A DNA stretch of 64,000 nucleotides. It comes from Tahibacter amnicola. Lineage in GTDB: Bacteria; Pseudomonadota; Gammaproteobacteria; Xanthomonadales; Rhodanobacteraceae. The stretch covers positions 1,196,001 to 1,260,000 of the forward strand of contig NZ_CP104694.1 in the NCBI RefSeq assembly GCF_025398735.1. The letters run 5' to 3'. The notes under the pieces were generated by a model. The model did not search any database and was not told the origin of the DNA. It saw nothing but the letters and a program-made list of their open reading frames with translations. Below are positions 9,681-17,273 of the stretch, one piece after another. The position numbers and the translations under genes are program-made. Positions within the stretch are counted from its first letter, which is position 1. The number at the start of each line of letters is the position of its first letter.

Positions 9681-10925
9681 ATGAAAGCACGCATCCTGAT
9701 GGCGGCACCGCCGCTGCGCGGTCACCTGGCGCCCCTGGTCGCCGTCGCGAACACGCTGGCGGCGCAGGGCTATGCGGTGCAGTTCCTGAACTTCCTGGAC
9801 GCCGACCTCGGCCTGGGGCCGTCCGTCGATGAGCGGCGTCATGCTGCACCGATCCGGTACCCGTCCGGGGAGGGTGACGTCATGGCGGACGCGCTTGGCT
9901 GCCTGGGTGAATTCTGTCGTGAAGTGTATTCGTACACCCTCGCGCAGGCTCGGGCGTTCGCGCCGGACCTGGTCATCGCCGACCAACAGTTCCCTATCGC
10001 CTCGGCCGTGGCGGCGGACCGCGGGTGCCCGTACATCGCCACCCTCAGCACACCGGCCCTGCTGATGGGCGGACTGCCGATCCCCGTGCAGGAAGCGACC
10101 GCGGAGCTGCCCCAGGTGGGCGGCGCATTCCGGCAGGCCTTGCGACGGGCGTACCAGGACCTCCTGGCCGGGCTGGGCGCAGAGCTGGGCGCGCCGCTGC
10201 ACGGTGAGCCGTTGTCGCCGCATGGGAACTGGTGCTTTGCCACGGAGGCGTTCTGCGGCGTGCCCGCACAGTCGCTGCGTGAGGACCGCGTGCGGTTCGT
10301 CGGGCCAGCCATCCAGCCAGTTCCGGCAACGACGCAGGACCAGGCATTGTTCGATGAAGTTGCCGCGTTCGCCGGCCGCCGCTTCCTGCTGGCCATGGGG
10401 TCGGTGCTGGGCAACATGAGCGCCAGCCGCGCGGACGTCGTGGCGATCTATCGCAATGCACTGCTGGCACTGGACGAGCCGGAACATCTGCTGCTGATGG
10501 TGGCGTCAGAGGACGTCACGCGGGAGGTGCTCGAAGGCGTATCGCCACGCGCGACGGTGCTGACGCGTCGCTTCATCAACCAGTTCCATCTGATGCCGGC
10601 ATTTGACCTGTTGCTGACGCACGGCGGCTACAACACCATTGCCGAAAGCCTGTACCACCAGGTGCCGGTGATGGCGTTCCCGTTTGTGTTCGACCAGTCG
10701 CAGATGGCACATCGGCTGGAAGACCTGGGCGTCGGTGCCTGTGTATCGCGCAAGCGGCATACGCCGGCGCTGATTCGGCGCTGTGCGGAAAAGCTGCTGT
10801 CCGATGCCGGACTGCGCGAGCGGGCAGGAGTGCAGCATCGCGCTATTGCCGAGGCGGGGATAGATGGACGTGTCGCAGTACGCGAAGTGGTGCGACTTCT
10901 GCGTCACGGGGGTGCTAATCGGTAA
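9681..10925 (+). CDS. GT1 (MGT/UGT-like) glycosyltransferase
   Basis: A 414-residue GT-B glycosyltransferase. The N-terminus has the acceptor-domain start RILMAAPPLRGHLAPLVAVA. The C-terminal donor domain has the signature THGGYNTIAESL followed by VPVMAFPFVFDQ, the usual NDP-sugar site of macrolide and UDP-glucuronosyl-type transferases. It is predicted cytoplasmic. As the last gene of the synthase operon, 20 bases after the hydrolase, it most likely glycosylates the acyl or polyketide product. That is an inference from order and family. Sugar and acceptor cannot be assigned. Confidence 0.88.
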   Translation: MKARILMAAPPLRGHLAPLVAVANTLAAQGYAVQFLNFLDADLGLGPSVDERRHAAPIRYPSGEGDVMADALGCLGEFCREVYSYTLAQARAFAPDLVIADQQFPIASAVAADRGCPYIATLSTPALLMGGLPIPVQEATAELPQVGGAFRQALRRAYQDLLAGLGAELGAPLHGEPLSPHGNWCFATEAFCGVPAQSLREDRVRFVGPAIQPVPATTQDQALFDEVAAFAGRRFLLAMGSVLGNMSASRADVVAIYRNALLALDEPEHLLLMVASEDVTREVLEGVSPRATVLTRRFINQFHLMPAFDLLLTHGGYNTIAESLYHQVPVMAFPFVFDQSQMAHRLEDLGVGACVSRKRHTPALIRRCAEKLLSDAGLRERAGVQHRAIAEAGIDGRVAVREVVRLLRHGGANR

Positions 10926-10964
10926 GGCAGGCGAGAACGCTGTCACCTCGCACCAGCGTCTCCT

Positions 10965-11000
10965 GTAGCCCGGGTAGGCGCAGCGCACCCCGGGTGAATT
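10965..11000. repeat. REP-like inverted repeat
   Basis: An imperfect palindrome just after the synthase operon, with CCCGGGT and ACCCCGGG arms around TAGGCGCAGCGC. Its form resembles dispersed extragenic repeats of gammaproteobacteria. It may also act as a weak hairpin for the glycosyltransferase transcript. I saw no second copy in the window. Confidence 0.45.
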
Positions 11001-11028
11001 ACGCGATAACAGTGAAACGTGTACGACG

Positions 11029-11134
11029 GTAGGTTGGGGTGAGCGCAGTGTTTGGTCAACAGGGGGCGCAGGAACATCGACCGAATTGCCATACGGGCCC
11101 CTGTCGGGGTTTGCTTCGCTCACCGCCAACCTAC
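11029..11134. repeat. Inverted-repeat element, REPIN/MITE-like
   Basis: GTAGGTTGGGGTGAGCG at 11029-11045 is matched by the reverse complement of CGCTCACCGCCAACCTAC at 11117-11134, differing by about one base. The arms enclose about 70 bases without a gene. Two oppositely oriented REP-type sequences at this distance fit a REPIN or small non-autonomous element. The identity is inferred from form only. Confidence 0.5.
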
Positions 11135-11155
11135 AGGGAATGGCACATCAGCGCG

Positions 11156-11635
11156 CTAATCGCTGCCGCCAATAGAGGCAGTGATGATCAGTTTGCGTTC
11201 GTTCCATTCCCGTCCCTGTGCATCGGAAAGATCCGCGGCAATTTCAAAGCAGGTGCGGTCCGTGTTGCCATCGGCCGGCAGATGGCCACTCAGGTTGATA
11301 CCGACGCGCTGCGGTGGGGGTGCGGTCGTACCCGTCGGGTCCGCGTGCAGCGAGAAATGATCAACCGGGATGCGTTGGCCCGTGCGCGAGTGGATCAGGT
11401 TCACCGTGAACAGCGGGCTGTAGCGTCTGGCCGGCTCGCCGTGCTGAATGTGCAGAACCAGTCGCGCCAGCCCGTCGGCCAGGGCCTGGCGCTGGCGGGC
11501 GTCGTGGTCGATGCAGACGGTGGCGGGCATATGGCCGTAGGTGGTCTCGGCGCGGGTGGTCGGGAGAGAGGCGGCGGCGCAGCCCGTGGCGGCCAGCGCG
11601 GTCAGTGAAAAGACGCGGAAAAGCGGTACTCGCAT
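11156..11635 (-). CDS. Putative lipoprotein, unknown function
   Basis: A 159-residue protein. An N-terminal hydrophobic stretch ends in LTALAATGC, a plausible though weak lipobox with Cys19, followed by about 140 polar residues that I do not recognise. It is likely exported and lipid-anchored. It lies about 150 bases downstream of the tyrosinase gene on the same strand, with a hairpin between, so it may be transcribed separately or by read-through. No cofactor-binding motif is visible. A secreted protein without lipidation is the alternative. Confidence 0.6.
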   Translation of the reverse strand: MRVPLFRVFSLTALAATGCAAASLPTTRAETTYGHMPATVCIDHDARQRQALADGLARLVLHIQHGEPARRYSPLFTVNLIHSRTGQRIPVDHFSLHADPTGTTAPPPQRVGINLSGHLPADGNTDRTCFEIAADLSDAQGREWNERKLIITASIGGSD

Positions 11636-11729
11636 CGGACACCTCGCGCAGGCCTGCCCCAGACCATACGGGCGAACGGGACGATCTCAATGGCAGACCG
11701 TCGGGTTGCCGGCGAGGTTCCTTGTCGAA

Positions 11730-11763
11730 GCGGGCAGGACCGCCTGTGCCGGTTCCTGCCCGC
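11730..11763 (-). terminator. Hairpin downstream of the tyrosinase gene
   Basis: Arms GCGGGCAGGA (11730-11739) and TCCTGCCCGC (11754-11763) form a perfect 10-base-pair stem with a 14-base loop, 22 bases past the tyrosinase stop. There is no U-tract, so termination is only likely. Confidence 0.4.
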
Positions 11764-11785
11764 GACGGTGCCCCGCGTGAGCGCG

Positions 11786-13270
11786 TTACAGCACGGCAAT
11801 CTCGACCGAGGCCGGGACGACCTGTTCGCCGTTGGCCTTGGTGCCTTCGCGCAGGATCGGCAGCAGGTGCACGCTGACCGTGTCGTCCTTGAGGGCGCCT
11901 TGCTGGCCGAGTTTGCGCAGTGCCGGCGTCAGATCCACCAGGGCCGAGGGCGGGGCCTTGTGGTGTCCGCCCTTGCCGTGTTTCAGGAAGGCGATCTCGG
12001 TGACGAAGTGGGGGTCGGTATCGGGCGTGCTGGCGGTGAGGTTTTCCGCATTGACAAAGACCCGCACGCCTTCGATGTTCGGTGTGGCCTGCATGTCCTT
12101 GATCAGGGCGAACACTTCCGTGCGCCGCGTGCTGTCGGCGCTGGCGCTGAGTACGGACTGGCGCGTGGACCCGTGCATGCGCACCCGTTGCACCAGGGGC
12201 TTGGCGGGTGTGGCCGGCACGGTGTTGGTGGTCGGCAGCATGCTCAGGCCATCGGTGGTGCCGCGCATGCCTGCGCCGGTTGCAAAGAGCGAGAGCAGAC
12301 GGTTGTTGCGCGAGGTCTCGGTCTGCGCGAAATCGGCCTTGGGGAGTCCCTCGTAGGTGTAGCCGAGCGCCTCGGTGTCCTGGACATCAATCACCTGCAC
12401 GCTGTACGGCGTGCCATCCGGGCGCAGGTAGTTGTCCTTGAAGTTCATCTGCAACCAGAGCCGCTGCGTGTCGGCATCCATGCCGCTGGTATTGCTGCGG
12501 CCCAGGGCGTTCCAGTACGCCCAGATGCGATCGATGTTGGAATGGTGCATGAAAAAGATCGGATCGCGCGGCGAGCCGGCGGTGGGCATGAACGCGCCGA
12601 TCCAGTTGTGAACCGTGTTGTGCGGAGTACGCTCGAGGATTCCCTGGGTACCGCCGCCGGCAACGACCCAGCTCATGTCCAGGTCGTCCTGTTCGGGGTT
12701 CTTGCTCGTGCCGAAGAGCTGGAAGTCGGTCTCGGCGTAGATGGCCTTCATCACGTCCGGGCCGACGATGCGGTCCGGCAGCGGCCAGTGCTGCGGATTG
12801 CTGAGCGTGCGGTCCTTCACGTACAGCGGATTGGGCTTGCCGTTGTAGGTCGGCTCGGTGAAGGCGGCCGGCAGGACGCGGTCGACGGTCCAGTCCCAGA
12901 AGGGCATGGCAAAGCCGTCATGGCCGGTGATGGCACGCACGGCGTTCTCGTACATCAGCACGTACTCGCGGTGCCAGGGCAGGAAATACCAGTCGCCGTG
13001 CGGGCAGTATTTGTAATCGCCGTCGTACTCGCCGTGCTGCAGCGAGTAGCCCAGCCAGCTGACCGGCTTGGTCTGGTCGTAGCCCTGCATGGTGCCGACG
13101 AAGCTGCGGTAGGCGTCCAGGTCCGGATCATCCAGCGCCATGCCGTGCAGGCTGCGCCGCACGCGCAAGGTACTTTTCACGAAGGCGGCCAGGCCATCCA
13201 GGCTGCCGCAGAAGGCGACGGCAACGCCGCTGGTGAGCATCGTCTTGAGCACGGTTCTGCGAGTTGCCAT
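11786..13270 (-). CDS. Tyrosinase family copper oxidase with Tat-like signal
   Basis: A 494-residue type-3 copper protein. The CuA site has His79, His91 (CPHGDWYF) and His100 (PWHREY). The CuB site has His217 and His221 (TPHNTVHNWIG) and the HHSNIDRIW motif with His242/His243. These are all the ligands expected of a tyrosinase/polyphenol oxidase. The N-terminus (ATRRTVLK, then a hydrophobic run) looks like a twin-arginine signal, consistent with export of a folded copper protein. The start at 13270 follows GGGGAAAA and places the RR motif at the N-terminus; further upstream the frame reads as non-coding. About 180 C-terminal residues beyond the catalytic domain remain unassigned. It could oxidise phenols to quinones or melanin-like pigment. 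Confidence 0.9.
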   Translation of the reverse strand: MATRRTVLKTMLTSGVAVAFCGSLDGLAAFVKSTLRVRRSLHGMALDDPDLDAYRSFVGTMQGYDQTKPVSWLGYSLQHGEYDGDYKYCPHGDWYFLPWHREYVLMYENAVRAITGHDGFAMPFWDWTVDRVLPAAFTEPTYNGKPNPLYVKDRTLSNPQHWPLPDRIVGPDVMKAIYAETDFQLFGTSKNPEQDDLDMSWVVAGGGTQGILERTPHNTVHNWIGAFMPTAGSPRDPIFFMHHSNIDRIWAYWNALGRSNTSGMDADTQRLWLQMNFKDNYLRPDGTPYSVQVIDVQDTEALGYTYEGLPKADFAQTETSRNNRLLSLFATGAGMRGTTDGLSMLPTTNTVPATPAKPLVQRVRMHGSTRQSVLSASADSTRRTEVFALIKDMQATPNIEGVRVFVNAENLTASTPDTDPHFVTEIAFLKHGKGGHHKAPPSALVDLTPALRKLGQQGALKDDTVSVHLLPILREGTKANGEQVVPASVEIAVL

Positions 13271-13450
13271 GACGTTTTCCCCGGGATCGAAAGAGTAAGG
13301 ACGGACCGGACGCCGGTACCTGCCTGTGGCGGCAGGGCAATCGCGTCCACGCAAGGTAACGCGGGTGGATCCGCCGATGCGGCGGCAGCAGGACGCAGGC
13401 GGCGCGGGGCGTTGCCGGCCCGCCGGTTTACTTGTCGCATGCCCCGTTTC

Positions 13451-13474
13451 GTATCCAATCACAAAAGTGGATAC
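13451..13474. promoter_or_regulatory. Palindrome upstream of tyrosinase, candidate operator
   Basis: GTATCCA and TGGATAC form perfect 7-base arms around a 10-base AT-rich spacer. The site lies in the only AT-rich patch of the intergenic region, about 180 bases before the tyrosinase start. The geometry fits a dimeric regulator site, but no regulator gene is adjacent. Confidence 0.35.
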
Positions 13475-13676
13475 GTGTATAGTTATCGATCGCCCGGTGC
13501 GGCGCTCCGGCCATCCCGGCCGGGGTGCCAGGGCCGGGCGCTGGCAAAGGCGGCACCCGCGGGCCGCCAGGGGTGATGGCCGCGGGGCGACGACGGGCGC
13601 GCCAACGACCGCCCTCGACGAATCCGGTCCGATACCGGCGCTCCATCTGGGCACAAACCGTGCATCCGGTCACCTA

Positions 13677-13705
13677 TTGCGAACTGGTAGACTTGCCGCT
13701 TTAAC
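13677..13705 (+). promoter_or_regulatory. Candidate sigma70 promoter for the zf-CHCC/LPS genes
   Basis: TTGCGA at 13677 and TTTAAC at 13700 are spaced by 17 bases and lie 21 bases ahead of the ATG at 13727. Both hexamers are partial consensus matches. Confidence 0.4.
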
Positions 13706-13726
13706 CGCATTCGTCCGGAATTCCCC

Positions 13727-13936
13727 ATGTCCCGACCCAATCCCGCGGCGGCGAAGACCATACCCGCCAATGCCGAGAACCGTTACGAAGTGACGCGTGC
13801 CGACCTGCCGTTGTCCTGTCCGATGCCCGGCATGAGCCTTTGGAACTCCCATCCGAAGGTCTATCTGCCGATCGAGGACGAGGGCGGCCATTCCGTGTGC
13901 CCTTACTGCGGCGCACAGTACGTTCTGAAGTCGTAG
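13727..13936 (+). CDS. Zinc-finger zf-CHCC domain protein
   Basis: A 69-residue protein matching the zf-CHCC family. Cys31 is in LSCPMP, His42 in LWNSHPKVYLPI, and Cys58 and Cys61 are in CPYCG, giving one predicted zinc site. Bacterial members are small proteins of unclear role; mitochondrial relatives are complex I accessory subunits. It sits six bases before a GT4 glycosyltransferase and may share its transcript. The function here is unknown, but domain assignment is firm. Confidence 0.9.
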   Translation: MSRPNPAAAKTIPANAENRYEVTRADLPLSCPMPGMSLWNSHPKVYLPIEDEGGHSVCPYCGAQYVLKS

Positions 13937-13942
13937 GGTCTC

Positions 13943-15088
13943 GTGGAGGGTCGTCGACTCACCGTCGTGCAGCTGGCGCCCGCCCTGGATACGGGAGGCG
14001 TCGAGCGTTCGGTGCTGGAAGTAGGGGCGGCCCTGGCGGCTGCCGGGCACCGGTCGGTGGTCATTTCCGGCGGCGGCCGCCTCGTGCCACGCCTGGTCGA
14101 GCAGGGCAGTGAGCACATCGTCCGGTCCATCGGGCAGAAGTCGTTGCTGAGCCTCCGCCACATCGGCGGGCTGCGGCGGCTGTTCAGCGAGATCCAGCCC
14201 GACATCGTCCACGCGCGCTCGCGCGTGCCGGCGTGGCTGGCCCATTTCGCACTCAAGGGCATGCCCTCGAGCATGCACTTCGTCACCACGGTGCATGGCC
14301 TGAACTCGCCCGGGCGCTATAGCGCCATCATGACGCGCGGCGAGCGTGTGATCGCGGTGTCGCACACCGTGCGCGACTACCTGATCCGGCACTACGAGAT
14401 CGACCCGCTGCGCATCGTGGTCATCCCGCGAGGCATTGACCCGGAGGAGTTCCCCTACGGCCACCGGCCCGACGAGGAATGGCTCAACGGTTTCTACGCC
14501 CAGTACCCCCAGCTGGCGGGCGCACCGCTCCTGACGCTTCCGGGCCGCGGTACGCGGCTGAAGGGGCACAAGGACGCCATCGACCTGGTCGCTGCGCTGA
14601 AGAACCGCGGCATCGAGACCCGCCTGCTGCTGCTGGGCGTGGTCGAACCCAAGCGGGCCGCTTACGTGGCGGAGCTGCGTCGCCTGATCGAGGAACGCGG
14701 GCTGACCGATCGCGTGGTGCTGTCCGAGCCGCGCTCGGATGTGCGCGACGTCTACGCGGCCAGTGCGCTGGTGCTGCAGCTGTCGAACAAGCCCGAGGCC
14801 TTTGGCCGGACAGTCATCGAGGCATTGGCCCTGTGCCGTCCGGTGCTGGGCTACGCCCAGGGCGGCGTGGGCGAGTTGCTGAGCGAGTTGTATCCATCCG
14901 GCCGCGTTCCGTTTGATGATTTCGGGCGCCTGGTCGAACGCGCGGCAGAACTGCTGCGCCTGGCGCCGGCGATTCCACCGCTGCGCCGCTACCTGTTGGC
15001 GGACATGCAGAGGGCTACCTTGTCCCTCTACGACGCCCTCGTCACGGGCGATCACGCCGCGCTGCGATCCACCTACGCCATGAGCTGA
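13943..15088 (+). CDS. GT4 glycosyltransferase, WaaG-like
   Basis: A 381-residue GT-B enzyme. It has the N-terminal acceptor motif LDTGGVERSVLEVGAALAAAGH, the inter-domain stretch VVIPRGIDPEEF and the C-terminal donor motif NKPEAFGRTVIEALALCRPV containing the GT4 E-x7-E pair. I used the GTG at 13943, directly ahead of the conserved first strand (LTVVQLAPALDTGG). The following O-antigen-ligase-like and GT2 genes and nearby lpxL-like and waaA genes point to LPS core or outer polysaccharide assembly at the cytoplasmic face of the inner membrane. The exact sugar is not predictable. Confidence 0.88.
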   Translation: MEGRRLTVVQLAPALDTGGVERSVLEVGAALAAAGHRSVVISGGGRLVPRLVEQGSEHIVRSIGQKSLLSLRHIGGLRRLFSEIQPDIVHARSRVPAWLAHFALKGMPSSMHFVTTVHGLNSPGRYSAIMTRGERVIAVSHTVRDYLIRHYEIDPLRIVVIPRGIDPEEFPYGHRPDEEWLNGFYAQYPQLAGAPLLTLPGRGTRLKGHKDAIDLVAALKNRGIETRLLLLGVVEPKRAAYVAELRRLIEERGLTDRVVLSEPRSDVRDVYAASALVLQLSNKPEAFGRTVIEALALCRPVLGYAQGGVGELLSELYPSGRVPFDDFGRLVERAAELLRLAPAIPPLRRYLLADMQRATLSLYDALVTGDHAALRSTYAMS

Positions 15089-15237
15089 GAAGATCTGAGC
15101 AAGGCCGCGCTGTGGCGCGGTGGGGCAGGGCAGGGCACGTTCGCGCCGGTGGAAATTCGATCCCGCGGCGTGTTCAGACCATTCCCCAGGGCGTTACCGC
15201 AAGTGAAGTCCGGCCATCGCGTATGATCGCCGGCTGC

Positions 15238-16503
15238 ATGGAATCGATCTCACCGGCGGCCCGCCTGCGCGGCGTGCTGACCTCACCCCTGTTGCCGATC
15301 TGGGCACTGCCCGCGCTGCTGCCGTTCGGGCGCAGCGCCGAGGTGGTCATCGTGCTGTGCCTGATCGGCTGCCTGTTTCTGTTTGCGCGTCACCCGCGGG
15401 CGCTGGCGGAGCACCCCGGTGCGCGCCTGTTCGTTGCGCTGTGCGCCTGCTATGGCCTGGCCGCACTGGTTTCGGCGATCGACGCGGTTGCGCCGGGCAA
15501 GAGCTGGGGCACGGTGGCTTCGGCCCTGCGCTTCTTCCCCCTGGGCCTGTATGCCGCCTTCGCGATGCGGCGGGCGGCGACGGTACGGCCGGTCGAAACG
15601 GGCGTGGCGATCGTGGTGACGTTCTGGTTGGCCGATGCCTGGTTGCAGGCGATCACGGGCCATAGCCTGGGGGGCGCTGCGGAAGCGGAGCGCCTCTCCG
15701 GCGTGTTTGGTGCCGACAACCTCAAGTTCGGCCCCGTGCTGGCGACGCTCTCGCCCTTTGTTCTCCAGGCAGCGCGGCAGCGCTGGGGACGCCGGGGGTT
15801 GCTGCTGGCCATCGTGATCACGCTCGTGCCGGTACTGCTCTCGGGTTCGCGCGCGAGCTGGCTGGTGTTCGGGCTGGTGGGCACGGCTTTTCTGTGGCGC
15901 GAGACGGCCTCGCGTTGGCGCTTCTTCGCGTGGACCGGCGGGCTGGCCCTGTTCGCACTGGCGGCAGGCTTCGTGGGCTGGCGCACGTCAGAGGCCTTCG
16001 CGGCGCGCGTGGATCGCACCCTGCTGCTGTTCAGCGGCTCGACCGAGGCAGTGGACCGCGCGCTCGCCGGGCGGCTGCGGATCTGGCAGACAGCCGAGTC
16101 GATGATTGCCGCGCACCCGCTCAACGGCGTCGGCGTGCGTGGATTCCGCTATGCCTATGCGACCCACGCGCAGCCCGGCGATGCGTTCATCTATCCCGGA
16201 AGCCCCGGCGCCGCGCACGCGCACCACTGGGTGCTGGAAGTGCTGAGCGAAACCGGTGCGGCCGGGCTGGCGTTGTGGCTGCTCGCCCTCGCGCTGGCCT
16301 GGCGCGCCTGGCATCGGGCCGATGCCGCGGCGCGCGAGCGCGCGTTCACGCCGGCAGTGGCACTCGCGGCGATGCTGTTTCCGCTCAACACACACCTGGC
16401 GTTCTATTCCGCCTGGTGGGGCCTGCTGTTCTGGTGGCTGGTGGCGTTGTACTGCGCCGCCTTGTATGCGATGCCCGATACGACGAGGAACCGCGATGCG
16501 TGA
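15238..16503 (+). CDS. O-antigen ligase / Wzy-like membrane protein
   Basis: A roughly 421-residue polytopic membrane protein. About ten hydrophobic segments are visible, with a long periplasmic-type loop (about residues 260-345) holding the AGRLRIW...HPLNGVGVRGF pattern typical of the Wzy_C/WaaL family, and His residues in GAAHAHHWVLEVLSETG. Such proteins join O-antigen to lipid A-core or polymerise repeat units in the periplasm. Starts at 15238 and 15223 are both possible; I prefer 15238 because the hydrophobic region follows closely. Its stop overlaps the GT2 start by eight bases, so the two are translationally coupled. Confidence 0.85.
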   Translation: MESISPAARLRGVLTSPLLPIWALPALLPFGRSAEVVIVLCLIGCLFLFARHPRALAEHPGARLFVALCACYGLAALVSAIDAVAPGKSWGTVASALRFFPLGLYAAFAMRRAATVRPVETGVAIVVTFWLADAWLQAITGHSLGGAAEAERLSGVFGADNLKFGPVLATLSPFVLQAARQRWGRRGLLLAIVITLVPVLLSGSRASWLVFGLVGTAFLWRETASRWRFFAWTGGLALFALAAGFVGWRTSEAFAARVDRTLLLFSGSTEAVDRALAGRLRIWQTAESMIAAHPLNGVGVRGFRYAYATHAQPGDAFIYPGSPGAAHAHHWVLEVLSETGAAGLALWLLALALAWRAWHRADAAARERAFTPAVALAAMLFPLNTHLAFYSAWWGLLFWWLVALYCAALYAMPDTTRNRDA

Positions 16504-17254
16504 ACCCCTGAACGTCGTGGTCACCACGCTCAATAACGCGGCGACGCTGGAACAATGCCTGGCGAGCGTGGCCTGGGCAGACGACATCGTCCTGCTCGAT
16601 TCCGGTTCGAGCGACGCGACACTGGCGATAGCGGCCAAATACGGCGCGCGCATTTTTACCGAACCCTTCAAGGGCTACTCGGCGCAGAAACAGAGCGCGA
16701 TCGACAAGGCTGCACACCGCTGGGTACTGCTGCTGGATGCGGACGAAGCACTGGCTCCACCGGCGCGTGCGGCGATTGAAGCCGCGCTGGTCGATCCAAA
16801 GGTGGCGGGGTTCCGTCTGCCGCGTCGCGAACAGGTGTTCTGGACATTCAATCACCGCGGCGTCCGGCTCAATGCGCACCTGCGCCTGTTCGACCGGCAG
16901 CGCGTGCGCATGAATGCCATACCGGTGCATGCCGCGCCGGACACGCGTGAGCCGGTGGTGGTGCTGGCCGCCGCCGAGTTCGTGCATCACGGCGAGCCCG
17001 ATATCCATACCAAAGTGAGCAAGATCAACGCGTATTCCACCGGCCTGGTGGCGCACAAGCGGCAGCGCCGCCAGCGCTTCCTGGCGCTGCGCCTGACGCT
17101 GTATCCGGCGTTCTTCTTCCTGCGCCAGTACATCGGCAAGCGCTGGTTCCTGGACGGCTGGGCCGGGTTCATCAACGCGGTCAGCAGCGCGTATTACGTG
17201 TTCCTCAAATACGCGAAGCTGTACGAGGCCACGCGGCAGCCGCCGACGCCGTAA
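16496..17254 (+). CDS. GT2 glycosyltransferase, WaaE/KdtX-like
   Basis: A 252-residue GT-A enzyme with the start NVVVTTLNNAATLEQCLASV, the DD pair in WADDIVLLDSGSSD and the metal-site motif LLLDADEAL. The C-terminal part has the HHGEPDIHTKVSKINAYST segment and the hydrophobic FFFLRQYIGK region of LPS-core WaaE-type beta-glucosyltransferases. The ATG at 16496 lies inside the last codons of the O-antigen-ligase-like gene. It likely adds a core heptose or glucose branch; the exact linkage is unassigned. Confidence 0.87.
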   Translation: MREPLNVVVTTLNNAATLEQCLASVAWADDIVLLDSGSSDATLAIAAKYGARIFTEPFKGYSAQKQSAIDKAAHRWVLLLDADEALAPPARAAIEAALVDPKVAGFRLPRREQVFWTFNHRGVRLNAHLRLFDRQRVRMNAIPVHAAPDTREPVVVLAAAEFVHHGEPDIHTKVSKINAYSTGLVAHKRQRRQRFLALRLTLYPAFFFLRQYIGKRWFLDGWAGFINAVSSAYYVFLKYAKLYEATRQPPTP

Positions 17255-17273
17255 TGCTGCCGATGGCGTAGCT

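Larger units (their letters stand above)
13271..13726. other. Divergent intergenic region, tyrosinase and zf-CHCC promoters
   Basis: There is no convincing gene in these 456 bases. They separate the leftward tyrosinase gene from the rightward zf-CHCC gene and should hold both promoters. Two sites stand out: a GTATCCA/TGGATAC palindrome at 13451-13474 and a sigma70-like promoter at 13677-13705. The rest is GC-rich without clear structure. Confidence 0.6.
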
